Positions 5,826 to 11,633 of a stretch of DNA of 11,633 nucleotides are shown here, piece by piece (position 1 is the stretch's first letter; each line of letters starts with the position of its first letter). Below the pieces are notes generated by a model, which searched no databases, was not told the DNA's origin, and worked only from the letters and a program-made list of their open reading frames with translations. The stretch is from Actinomycetota bacterium (GTDB lineage Bacteria > Actinomycetota > Acidimicrobiia > Spongiisociales > ZC4RG35). The position numbers and the translations under genes are program-made. The stretch covers positions 1-11,633 of the forward strand of contig JAKEHF010000193.1 of the NCBI GenBank assembly GCA_022615295.1. Reading direction: 5' to 3'.

Positions 5826-6203
5826 TCAGCCGGCCCGGCTGTCGGTGACGCCCCAGAGCACGTCCTTGATGCTGAGCATCCCCACGAGCCGGGTCCCCTC
5901 GACGACCGGGAGATGCCGGTAACCGGCGGCGAGCATCCAGTCGGCGGCGTAGCTCACGCTCACGTCCGGCTCCAACAAGTCGGGCTGGGGTGTCATGACG
6001 TCGGCGATCTTGGTGTCGCCGCCGAGACCATCGGCGATGCTCTTCATGAGGTCACGCTCGGTGACGATTCCCACCAGGTCGTTGTCCACCATGACCGGCA
6101 GGGAGCCGGCATCGTGGGCGACCATGGAACGGGCAGCGGTGACGATGGTCGTGTCGGGGCCACAGGTGATCACCGGGCCTCCGATCAGCTCACCGACCTG
6201 CAT
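5826..6203 (-). CDS. Stand-alone tandem CBS-domain protein
   Basis: This encodes 125 residues forming one CBS pair (Bateman module). CBS1 covers about residues 1-58 and ends with LVGIVTERDLMKS; CBS2 covers about 66-118 (VMTPQPDLLEPDVSV, then HLPVVEGTRLVGMLSIKDVL). There is no attached catalytic, channel or DNA-binding domain. CBS pairs generally bind adenine nucleotides or S-adenosylmethionine and regulate a partner, which cannot be named here. I chose ATG 6203 because GAGAGGA lies 9 nt upstream; the in-frame GTG at 6221 is itself close to that site and is followed upstream by an in-frame stop. The neighbours are a decayed region on its 3' side and an unrelated VOC gene on the 5' side, separated by 111 bp in which I find no clear promoter. 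Confidence 0.93.
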   Translation of the reverse strand: MQVGELIGGPVITCGPDTTIVTAARSMVAHDAGSLPVMVDNDLVGIVTERDLMKSIADGLGGDTKIADVMTPQPDLLEPDVSVSYAADWMLAAGYRHLPVVEGTRLVGMLSIKDVLWGVTDSRAG

Positions 6204-6212
6204 GGGCGTCCA

Positions 6213-6219
6213 TCCTCTC
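6213..6219 (-). promoter_or_regulatory. Ribosome binding site deciding the CBS gene start
   Basis: GAGAGGA on the minus strand is 9 nt before ATG 6203 and is complementary to the 16S 3' end. It supports ATG 6203 over GTG 6221. It is notable because most other starts here lack such a site. Confidence 0.6.
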
Positions 6220-6314
6220 ACCCCGGGTTGTTACGGTCATGACAGACCTCCTTGACCCCCATCGTCTCATCCGCCGCCGGGACTCGACAGGGCCGGAGGT
6301 CACATTCGCACGCA

Positions 6315-6680
6315 TCATGACCCGTCCCCCTCAACCCACCCGGTGAGACTGGCCAGATGGCCGTCGGGATCGGTGAAGTGGGCGGCGAGCAGGTCGCGGG
6401 ACCCGTCAGAGGTCACCGGCCGCAGCTCCACCTGAAAGGGGACGCCACGACCCGCCAGCTCGGCGAAACGGGCCCTCACATCGTCAGTCTCGAGGACCAG
6501 CTCGGTCAAGGAGGCCTCGACCACGTCGTCGAGGTGGTTGAGCATGAGATGTGTCGCACCACCGTCAAGGAAGGCGAACTCGGGCGTCTCTAACACGACG
6601 GGGAGCCCCACCTTGTCCGACCAGAACTCAATCGCGCAGGGCAGATCGGAGACCCTGAGGATTACCCGTGCGATCCGCAT
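6315..6680 (-). CDS. VOC superfamily (glyoxalase/bleomycin-resistance/dioxygenase fold) protein
   Basis: This encodes 121 residues from ATG 6680, the usual size of a single VOC protein with two beta-alpha-beta-beta-beta repeats. The N-terminal repeat has RVILRVSDLPCAIEFWSDKVGLP; the second starts at about LTELVLETDDVRARFAELAGRG and ends with HFTDPDGHLASLTGW, the family's DPDG turn. The His usually found in the first strand is replaced by a hydrophobic residue, and the Glu usually after DPDGN is replaced (HLASL), so a standard metal site is doubtful and the substrate is unknown. The ATG begins 28 nt after the stop of the IF-1-like gene, so cotranscription is likely. It has no clear ribosome binding site. 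A longer form from ATG 6749, which does have GAGG 9 nt upstream, would overlap the IF-1 gene and add residues not typical of the family. Confidence 0.88.
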   Translation of the reverse strand: MRIARVILRVSDLPCAIEFWSDKVGLPVVLETPEFAFLDGGATHLMLNHLDDVVEASLTELVLETDDVRARFAELAGRGVPFQVELRPVTSDGSRDLLAAHFTDPDGHLASLTGWVEGDGS

Positions 6681-6708
6681 CGAGCGGAGAGGCTGGACGT
6701 CGGCGGTC

Positions 6709-6936
6709 TCAGCGATATCGCCAGACGATCCGACCCCGGGTCGGGTCATAGGTGGACACCTCGACGTCGACCGAGTCGCCGGGGAGGACCCGGATTCCAC
6801 GACCACGACGCATGCGACCCGAGGGTTTTGCGAGGAGCTGGAAGCCGCTCTCCAACTCGACCTCGAAGGTGGAGTCGGGGAGCATCTTCAACACGGTCCC
6901 CCGCATCCGTACGTACTCGTCGCTGTCCTTGGCCAT
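6709..6936 (-). CDS. infA: Translation initiation factor IF-1-like protein (S1/OB fold)
   Basis: This encodes 75 residues, against 71-73 for ordinary IF-1. It follows the IF-1 pattern along its length: MAK start, RGTVLKMLPDSTFEVELESG, SGRMRRGRGIRVLPGDSVDVEV, then TYDPTRGRIVWRYR, matching the YDLSKGRIVFR ending of E. coli IF-1. IF-1 binds the 30S A site with IF-2 and IF-3 during initiation. Two normally conserved parts differ: the AHISGKMR segment reads AKPSGRMR, and the following NYIRI/HYIRI reads GRGIRV. Ordinary actinobacterial infA sits next to map or rpmJ in the ribosomal protein cluster; here it lies between UPF0182 and a VOC gene, so it may be a paralogue. It has its own promoter and appears leaderless; a GAGGA ends directly at the ATG, too close to act as a normal ribosome binding site. 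Confidence 0.88.
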   Translation of the reverse strand: MAKDSDEYVRMRGTVLKMLPDSTFEVELESGFQLLAKPSGRMRRGRGIRVLPGDSVDVEVSTYDPTRGRIVWRYR

Positions 6937-6945
6937 TCCTCGATG

Positions 6946-6974
6946 ATTGTAGGGGCTGGGCGGGTGTTGGTCAG
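6946..6974 (-). promoter_or_regulatory. Promoter of the IF-1-like gene (-35 CTGACC, 17-nt spacer, -10 TACAAT)
   Basis: The minus strand has CTGACC (6969-6974), exactly 17 nt, then TACAAT (6946-6951), a 5/6 match to TATAAT. The -10 ends 9 nt before ATG 6936, so the transcript should begin at or within about two bases of the start codon. The -35 contains the TGA stop of the UPF0182 gene, so the promoter is packed into the end of the upstream gene. This is the best promoter in the window. Confidence 0.65.
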
Positions 6975-9844
6975 AGTCGGTCGGATCGTGACGCCTCGGT
7001 GCCCGAGCCGAGCAGCTCCTGGATCTCGCCGAGGAGACGCTCTGCCTCCTCGATCCACTGCTGGTAGCCGGCGAGGTCGCCCTGGCTCAGTGCCAGGTTC
7101 GCTCTGTCGAAGGCAGCGGTGGCCTCGGCGACGAGCTCCTCGAGCGTCGAGCCGTCCACCGGAGGCTCTGGCCCGGACGGCGGGCCGTCACCGTCAAAGA
7201 CGAGGGCCAAGGCGGAGTCGAGGGTCTCCGCCCACTCCACCCGGTCGCCATAGACCACCGCCACACGTCTGAACTCGGGGAAGGCGCCACCTGCCTCTTC
7301 CAGGTAGATCGGCTGGAAGTAGATCACCGATTCCTCGATCGGGACGACGAGCAGGTCGCCCTTGATGACCTCGGAGCCCGAGCCCCGCCACAGGCTGAGT
7401 TGTGCCGAGATCTCGGCATCTTGCTCGATACGCTGCCCCACCTGGCCGGCGCCGTCGACCAGCTCACCCTGGGGCATCCTGAAGTCGACCATCCGCCCGT
7501 ACCTGGCCGGGGTCGAGTCGGCCACCAGGAACGACACCATGTTCCGTTTCGCCCTCGGGTTGAACGGCTGGAGGAGGAGATAGGAGAGGTCGGCCTCCCC
7601 CGGGAGCTCGGTGAGCAGGTAGTAGGGGAGCACCTCCTTCAGCGGGCCGGGCTCTGCGGAGGGGCGGACGTCGCCGAAGAGGCGGAGATCCCCGTCACGG
7701 CTGACGTCGGCGGGGTCTGCGGGGAAAGACCAAGCGTCGTTGCCGTTGAAGAGGTCGGTCGGCTCGGTCACGTGGTACTCGAGATAGATCGAGCTCTGGA
7801 GACGGAAGAGGTCCTGGGGGTAGCGAAGATGCTCCATGAGGCCGGATGGCATCTCCGAGAGGTCCCGGAACAGTCCGGGATAGACGCTGTCCCACGCCCT
7901 GATCAGGGGATCGTCGGAGTCGGCGACGTAATAGGTGACGTCTCCGTTGTAGGCGTCGACCACCGCCTTGACCGAGTTCCTCAGATAGTTCGTCCCGAGC
8001 GGCATGTCCGAGGTGATGGCGAGACGGTTCTGCTGGGCCGTGGTGATCGGCTCGGCGTAGGGGTAGTGGGAGGTAGCGGTGTACATGTCGATCACCCAGA
8101 GGATCCGACCCTCGAAGATCACCGGGTAGGGGTCGGCGTCGGAGATGAGGAACGGGGCGATGGCGTCGGCGATCTCCCTGACGTTCCGCTCCACCAGCAC
8201 CCGGCTGTCGCTTCTGATCTCACCGGAAATGAGGAGGTTCAGGTCCCGGTAGCGGAAGGCGAAGGCGATCCGCTTCCAGATGTTGTCGATGACCACACCG
8301 GCGTCGCCGTCGTACTCGTTGTACTGAGTGCCCTCGGGCAGAGGCAGATCGATCTCCTGCGGGGCCGCGCCTGTCCTCACGATCACGGGTCGACCCGGCT
8401 CGTAGGTCTCGCCGAAGTAGACACGGGGCTGGGTCAGCTCGAGGGCGTCGACCACCGCCACCGGCGGCACGTCCTTGAGCAGGAAAGAAGGTTGGCCGTC
8501 GGACTGGACGACGTTGGCCTGGTTGGCCACCGCCCCGTAGCCATGTGTGTAGAAGAGATGGGTGTTCTGCCAGTCGTCCCTCGGCAGGTTGATCTCCTCG
8601 AGCTCCCGGACCGCGAGCATCACCTGTTGGGGAGCGTCGTCGGCGATGTAGCGATCGGTGTCGACGCGGCCCAGGGTGTAGTAGGGCTCGAGCTCCTGGA
8701 AGTTCTGATAGGTGCGAGGGAGCACGGCCGTGCTCCAGATCCTCAGGTTGTCGATCGTGAGACGGTTGTTTTCGATGTCCTCGAAAGTCATGTCGTCGGC
8801 GGCTTCGAAGTTGCGCACCTCGATCCGGTCGAGCTGGTAGGCCGCCCGTGTCATGGTGAGGTTGTTGGTGATGTACGGCATCTCCTTGGCGAGCTGGTTG
8901 GGGAGGACGCTGAACCGCTGGAGAAGGGCGGGATAGATGGCGCCCGCGGCGATCGCCACCACCAGCCAGGCGGCTATCGAAACCGCAGCCAGGGTCCATC
9001 CCCTGCGAAGAATGTTGAGGATGAAGACCACCGCGGCGATCAGGGCGATCACCATCAGAAGACGTAGCGCGGGGATTCGGGCATTGACGTCGGCGAAGCC
9101 GGGGCCGAAGAACTTGGGCTCCGCCCCTTCGGAGAAGAGCACCTCATAGAGATCGAGCCGATACGAAGCGGCGCGCACCAGGGCCAAGAGGGCCAGCATC
9201 ACCGAGAGATGCACCTTGGCGGCCCGTGTGCTGGAGAGACGCCGGCCGTCCAGTCTCAGCCCCCCGTTGAGATAATGGGCGATGGACGCCAGGACTGTCG
9301 TCAGGAGTAGGACGTTGAAGAGCCAGTCCAACGCGGTCTGCCACAAGGGGAGTCGGAACACGTAGAAGCCGAGGTCGACACCGAAGATGGGGTCGGCCGT
9401 CCCGAAGGTCTGGTGGTTCATGAACAAGAAGAGCTCGTCGCGCCAGGTGGCCACGGCCAAACCCAGCATGAGGGCGAGGACCACCGAGACCACCACCCTG
9501 ATCTGGCGAACCCGGGGGCTCATCCAGTCACGGAACCTCTCGACGATCTCCTCCTCCTCACCGACGTCGAAGGGGACCCAGCGGGGCGCTGAGCGATCAA
9601 CCACGGCGAGGGTCGTCCACATGACGGTGAAGGTGAAGACCAGACCGGCCAGCCCGAGGAGCAGCGAGACCCCCCAGTTCCGGAGCCAGACACTTCGATA
9701 GCCGACCGAATCGAACCAGAGGTAATCGGTCCACAGCGTCCCTGCCGCGGTGAGCAGGAGATAGACCACGGCCACCACCACCAGGATCACGGTGATCGGG
9801 CGCCGACGATCGGAGGTGTAGGTGGACGTGGTACGGGTGAACAT
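6971..9844 (-). CDS. UPF0182 family large membrane protein
   Basis: This encodes 957 residues from ATG 9844. The basic N-terminus (SDRRRP) leads into seven hydrophobic segments at about residues 16-38, 58-82, 114-135, 166-191, 211-228, 260-279 and 283-306. A long region without membrane helices follows, probably outside the cell, with conserved-looking stretches such as LPNQLAKEMPYITNNLTMTR, HLFYTHGYGAV, and ILWVIDMYTAT then YLRNSVKAVVDAYNGDVTYY. This layout and length match the UPF0182/COG1615 family, common in actinobacteria and of unestablished function. The C-terminal 60 residues form an acidic helical tail with linker features (GDGPPSGPEPPVDG). GTG 9850 is an alternative start adding two residues. 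ATG 9844 is preferred because TAGACT ends 9 nt upstream. The gene lies 96 bp after the DivIVA-type gene, and its stop lies in the promoter of the IF-1-like gene. Confidence 0.96.
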   Translation of the reverse strand: MFTRTTSTYTSDRRRPITVILVVVAVVYLLLTAAGTLWTDYLWFDSVGYRSVWLRNWGVSLLLGLAGLVFTFTVMWTTLAVVDRSAPRWVPFDVGEEEEIVERFRDWMSPRVRQIRVVVSVVLALMLGLAVATWRDELFLFMNHQTFGTADPIFGVDLGFYVFRLPLWQTALDWLFNVLLLTTVLASIAHYLNGGLRLDGRRLSSTRAAKVHLSVMLALLALVRAASYRLDLYEVLFSEGAEPKFFGPGFADVNARIPALRLLMVIALIAAVVFILNILRRGWTLAAVSIAAWLVVAIAAGAIYPALLQRFSVLPNQLAKEMPYITNNLTMTRAAYQLDRIEVRNFEAADDMTFEDIENNRLTIDNLRIWSTAVLPRTYQNFQELEPYYTLGRVDTDRYIADDAPQQVMLAVRELEEINLPRDDWQNTHLFYTHGYGAVANQANVVQSDGQPSFLLKDVPPVAVVDALELTQPRVYFGETYEPGRPVIVRTGAAPQEIDLPLPEGTQYNEYDGDAGVVIDNIWKRIAFAFRYRDLNLLISGEIRSDSRVLVERNVREIADAIAPFLISDADPYPVIFEGRILWVIDMYTATSHYPYAEPITTAQQNRLAITSDMPLGTNYLRNSVKAVVDAYNGDVTYYVADSDDPLIRAWDSVYPGLFRDLSEMPSGLMEHLRYPQDLFRLQSSIYLEYHVTEPTDLFNGNDAWSFPADPADVSRDGDLRLFGDVRPSAEPGPLKEVLPYYLLTELPGEADLSYLLLQPFNPRAKRNMVSFLVADSTPARYGRMVDFRMPQGELVDGAGQVGQRIEQDAEISAQLSLWRGSGSEVIKGDLLVVPIEESVIYFQPIYLEEAGGAFPEFRRVAVVYGDRVEWAETLDSALALVFDGDGPPSGPEPPVDGSTLEELVAEATAAFDRANLALSQGDLAGYQQWIEEAERLLGEIQELLGSGTEASRSDRL

Positions 9845-9853
9845 CAACACCCG

Positions 9854-9859
9854 AGTCTA
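9854..9859 (-). promoter_or_regulatory. Putative -10 element of the UPF0182 gene
   Basis: TAGACT fits TANNNT and ends 9 nt before ATG 9844, the same spacing as at the IF-1-like gene. There is no Shine-Dalgarno site. A TTGACC at 9872-9877 lies only 12 nt upstream, too close to be a standard -35, so only the -10 is called. Confidence 0.45.
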
Positions 9860-9887
9860 CGGGTGGCCCTCGGTCAACGATCGGCGG

Positions 9888-9940
9888 CCGTCTTTCTCGA
9901 GCGAGTTAGGCGCCCTATAGGGGGCCGTACTACCTGAGGT
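9888..9940 (-). repeat. Dispersed intergenic repeat, copy B (53 bp)
   Basis: This is the second copy of the repeat at 3175-3226. It ends at base 9940, directly next to the TGA (9941-9943) of the DivIVA-type gene, so on the minus strand it is the first sequence after that stop. The central hairpin GGC-G-CCCTATAGGG-G-GCC (9909-9926) pairs with one mismatch. Compared with copy A, one apex pair changes from C-G to T-A and still pairs. The repeat lies between two minus-strand genes and could be a terminator or 3' end stabiliser, but lacks a U-tract. Confidence 0.75.
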
Positions 9941-11605
9941 TCACACTTCGGTGACGGACTTCTCCACACCCTGTTGATAAGCGCGGATGGCGAGCTCACG
10001 GATGCGTTGCTCGGCCTCGTCGGATCGCCAGACCCGGAAGACCCGGGAGGCCGCCGACTGGCGCTCCCGCTGGCCACCCCCGGCCTTGTCGAGGGCGGTG
10101 ATCACCGCGTGACCGAGAGCGGTGGTGAACTCGGTGACCGCCACGGGTTGGGGGGTGGCGGGACGCTTCAGCTTGGCGCCTGTCATCTGCTCTGCCACGG
10201 CGTGACCCGCAGCGAAGCTCTCCGCCCACAGGGCGATCAGATCGGCGCCGAGGGTATCGACCAGTGTCTCCGGCTCAGGTCGCCACTCCTCGTTGGTGCG
10301 GAGGTTGTCCAGGGCGACGTTCTGCAACTCCGTGATCGACTTCTTGGTGCCCCGCAGCGCCCGGTTGGTGATAGGGAGGAGTCGGACGTCACGCTCCTCG
10401 ATCCAGTCGTGCCCTTCGACCGTGATCGTCTCCACAACCGGCTCCGGCTCGAGGACCTCCTCGATCTGACCCGCATCACGGAGGGAGGCGAAGAGACGAT
10501 CGAGGTCGCCGCCCGCCGGAGCGCCGGCACCCCTGGGTGACACCAATTCCGGCTCCGCCCCAACCGGCTCCTCCATGGCCACGGGCTCCACCGGTTCCTC
10601 CTCCATGGCCACGGGCTCCACCGGTTCCTCCGAATGGGGCTCGGGCTCCACCGGTTCCTCCGAATGGGGCTCGGGCTCCATCGGCTCCGGTTCCATCGGC
10701 TCGGGCGCAACCGGCTCCGGCTCTACGGGCTCTGTCTCCACCGTGGGGAAGCGGGACTCGGGCTGGACCACCCTCACCGTCTCCCCGAGCGCCCAGGGTC
10801 GCTCCTCGGGCTCCGCCGGCCGAGCAGGCACCACCTTGACCGAGGTACTCGTCTCCGGTGGGCTGTAGTCGAGGGCTTCCCTTCTCTCCTCGAGCGAGCC
10901 CTCGAGACGGCTCAGGGTCGACCTGACGTTCTCCAGTTCCTCCATCAGCTCGTCACGACGTTGCTCCAGGGCCCGGGTCCGCTCTTGTGCAGTCGCCGCC
11001 TGACGATTCGCGGCGTCGATGATGTCGTCGCGACGTCTCGCCGCCTCGGCCGTCATCTTCTCAGAGGCCATGGTGGCGTTGCGAAGCAGGTCCTCCGACT
11101 CCCGGCGGGCACTCGAGGTGAGACGATGCGCCTCGCGCTCCGCCTCACCCATCACCGTGAGCACGTCGCGCTCCGCTTGCTCGATCATCCGTCTCGCCGC
11201 CGCCTCCGCCTGCTCCAACAGCTCGGTGCCGGTGGCCCAGGCGTCTCGACGCAACGCCTCGGCGTCGGTGACGGACTCCCGTCGGCTGGCCTCGGCCTCG
11301 GCCAGGGCCTCGCTCCGCCACCGGGCGGCATCGACGCTGGCCCGCTCCCTCATGGCGTCGGCGGCCTCTCGCGCCGCCTGGAGGATCGCCGACACCTCAC
11401 GACCCACCGCGTCGAGCTCGCTCTCCACGTCGGGGCGGCCCGTCTCGACGGTGACCGACCGGAGACGCTCGATTTCCGACTCCAGAGTCTGGATGCGTGC
11501 GGCGACAGCCTCGAGGTACACCTCGACCTCGGATCGGTCGAGACCCCGGAGCACAGTTCGGAACTGGGCGCGCCGGATCTCGGCTGCGCTGATCTCGGAT
11601 GCCAT
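9941..11605 (-). CDS. DivIVA-domain coiled-coil protein with Pro/Glu repeat linker and novel C-terminal domain
   Basis: This encodes 554 residues from ATG 11605. Residues 1-50 match a DivIVA N-terminal domain (IRRAQFRTVLRGLDRSEVEVYLEAV). Residues 30-245 are long alpha-helical coiled coil rich in Ala, Glu and Arg. Residues 250-355 are a low-complexity Pro/Glu linker with 10-residue repeats (EEPVEPEPHS twice, EEPVEPVAME twice). Residues 365-554 form a separate folded-looking region (LFASLRDAGQIEEVL, then WIEERDVRLLPITNRALRGTKKSI, and AASRVFRVWRSDEAEQRIREL) that I do not recognise. DivIVA/Wag31 proteins sense membrane curvature and organise polar growth or division in actinobacteria; classical forms are roughly half this length or less. 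A similar role is inferred, with the C-terminal domain perhaps binding a partner. The start has no ribosome binding site but has a TATCTT hexamer 10 nt upstream. The gene is followed immediately by repeat copy B. Confidence 0.88.
   Translation of the reverse strand: MASEISAAEIRRAQFRTVLRGLDRSEVEVYLEAVAARIQTLESEIERLRSVTVETGRPDVESELDAVGREVSAILQAAREAADAMRERASVDAARWRSEALAEAEASRRESVTDAEALRRDAWATGTELLEQAEAAARRMIEQAERDVLTVMGEAEREAHRLTSSARRESEDLLRNATMASEKMTAEAARRRDDIIDAANRQAATAQERTRALEQRRDELMEELENVRSTLSRLEGSLEERREALDYSPPETSTSVKVVPARPAEPEERPWALGETVRVVQPESRFPTVETEPVEPEPVAPEPMEPEPMEPEPHSEEPVEPEPHSEEPVEPVAMEEEPVEPVAMEEPVGAEPELVSPRGAGAPAGGDLDRLFASLRDAGQIEEVLEPEPVVETITVEGHDWIEERDVRLLPITNRALRGTKKSITELQNVALDNLRTNEEWRPEPETLVDTLGADLIALWAESFAAGHAVAEQMTGAKLKRPATPQPVAVTEFTTALGHAVITALDKAGGGQRERQSAASRVFRVWRSDEAEQRIRELAIRAYQQGVEKSVTEV
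10571..10690 (-). repeat. 30-bp in-frame tandem repeat inside the DivIVA-type gene
   Basis: Four 30-bp units lie end to end. Units at 10571-10600 and 10601-10630 are identical; units at 10631-10660 and 10661-10690 share the first 20 bases and diverge in the last 10. All except the last share CTCCACCGGTTCCTC. They encode 10-residue Pro/Glu units, so gain or loss of a unit keeps the frame and changes only linker length. It is not a CRISPR array because there are no spacers. Confidence 0.9.
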
Positions 11606-11615
11606 CCAGGTCTAG

Positions 11616-11621
11616 AAGATA
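11616..11621 (-). promoter_or_regulatory. Putative -10 element of the DivIVA-type gene
   Basis: TATCTT fits TANNNT and ends 10 nt before ATG 11605, with no Shine-Dalgarno site between. The matching -35 would lie beyond the right edge of the window. Confidence 0.4.
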
Positions 11622-11633
11622 ACGGTCGTCAGC

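Noticed and set aside
5828..5840. AGCCGG-C-CCGGCT inverted repeat as a terminator of the CBS gene
   Set aside because: The loop is one base and the repeat lies in the coding end of the CBS gene; too tight to fold well and no U-tract.
7400..9067. Long open plus-strand frame (555 codons) opposite UPF0182
   Set aside because: It is antisense to a gene with clear family identity. Its Gly/Val/Asp/His-rich composition is what results from reading the complement of GC-biased codons, and it has no recognisable motif.
10571..10690. Possible CRISPR array
   Set aside because: The 30-bp units abut directly with no unique spacers and encode in-frame Pro/Glu repeats.
1..11633. A novel defence or mobile system
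   Set aside because: No nuclease, helicase, integrase, transposase, toxin-antitoxin pair or phage gene is recognisable; every intact gene has an assignable family and none form a defence-like cluster.

Overview
The window is GC-rich bacterial chromosome that looks actinobacterial. The evidence is a DivIVA-domain coiled-coil protein, a large UPF0182 membrane protein, an aminotransferase resembling actinobacterial DapC/kynurenine aminotransferases, strong G/C bias at codon third positions, and start codons mostly without a Shine-Dalgarno site but with a -10-like hexamer 6-10 nt upstream (probable leaderless mRNAs). Acidimicrobiia or a related deep-branching class is a guess; the sequence alone does not settle it.

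Layout, left to right. A 5'-truncated PLP aminotransferase (+, 2-1084) meets a four-helix DUF2269-type membrane protein (-, 1081-1506) tail to tail on a shared CTAG. Upstream of the membrane gene, in the same direction, is a DODA/LigB-type class III extradiol dioxygenase (-, 1537-2343). It diverges, across an 81-bp gap, from a class I glutamine amidotransferase (+, 2425-3123). Next is a single-subunit, probably cytoplasmic molybdopterin oxidoreductase of formate-dehydrogenase type (-, 3216-5234). Bases 5235-5825 hold no intact gene. They contain a strong 12-bp hairpin, a possible tail of a lost minus-strand gene, the C-terminal ATPase half of a histidine kinase, and a coupled small ORF that appears frameshifted. 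After that come a CBS-pair protein (-, 5826-6203), a VOC/glyoxalase-fold protein (-, 6315-6680), an IF-1-like protein (-, 6709-6936), UPF0182 (-, 6971-9844) and a long DivIVA-domain protein with a Pro/Glu tandem-repeat linker (-, 9941-11605).

How the genes relate. These are mostly housekeeping or orphan metabolic genes and not one pathway. The dioxygenase and membrane protein look like a two-gene unit. The IF-1-like gene has its own recognisable promoter inside the end of UPF0182 and probably drives the VOC gene too. I see no defence system, integrase, transposase, CRISPR array, tRNA or rRNA.

The least explained signals are a 52-53 bp dispersed repeat present twice (3175-3226 and 9888-9940), each copy placed at the 3' end of a minus-strand gene with a hairpin whose apex differs between copies yet still largely pairs; the repeated leaderless-start architecture; and the gene remnants at 5259-5820.
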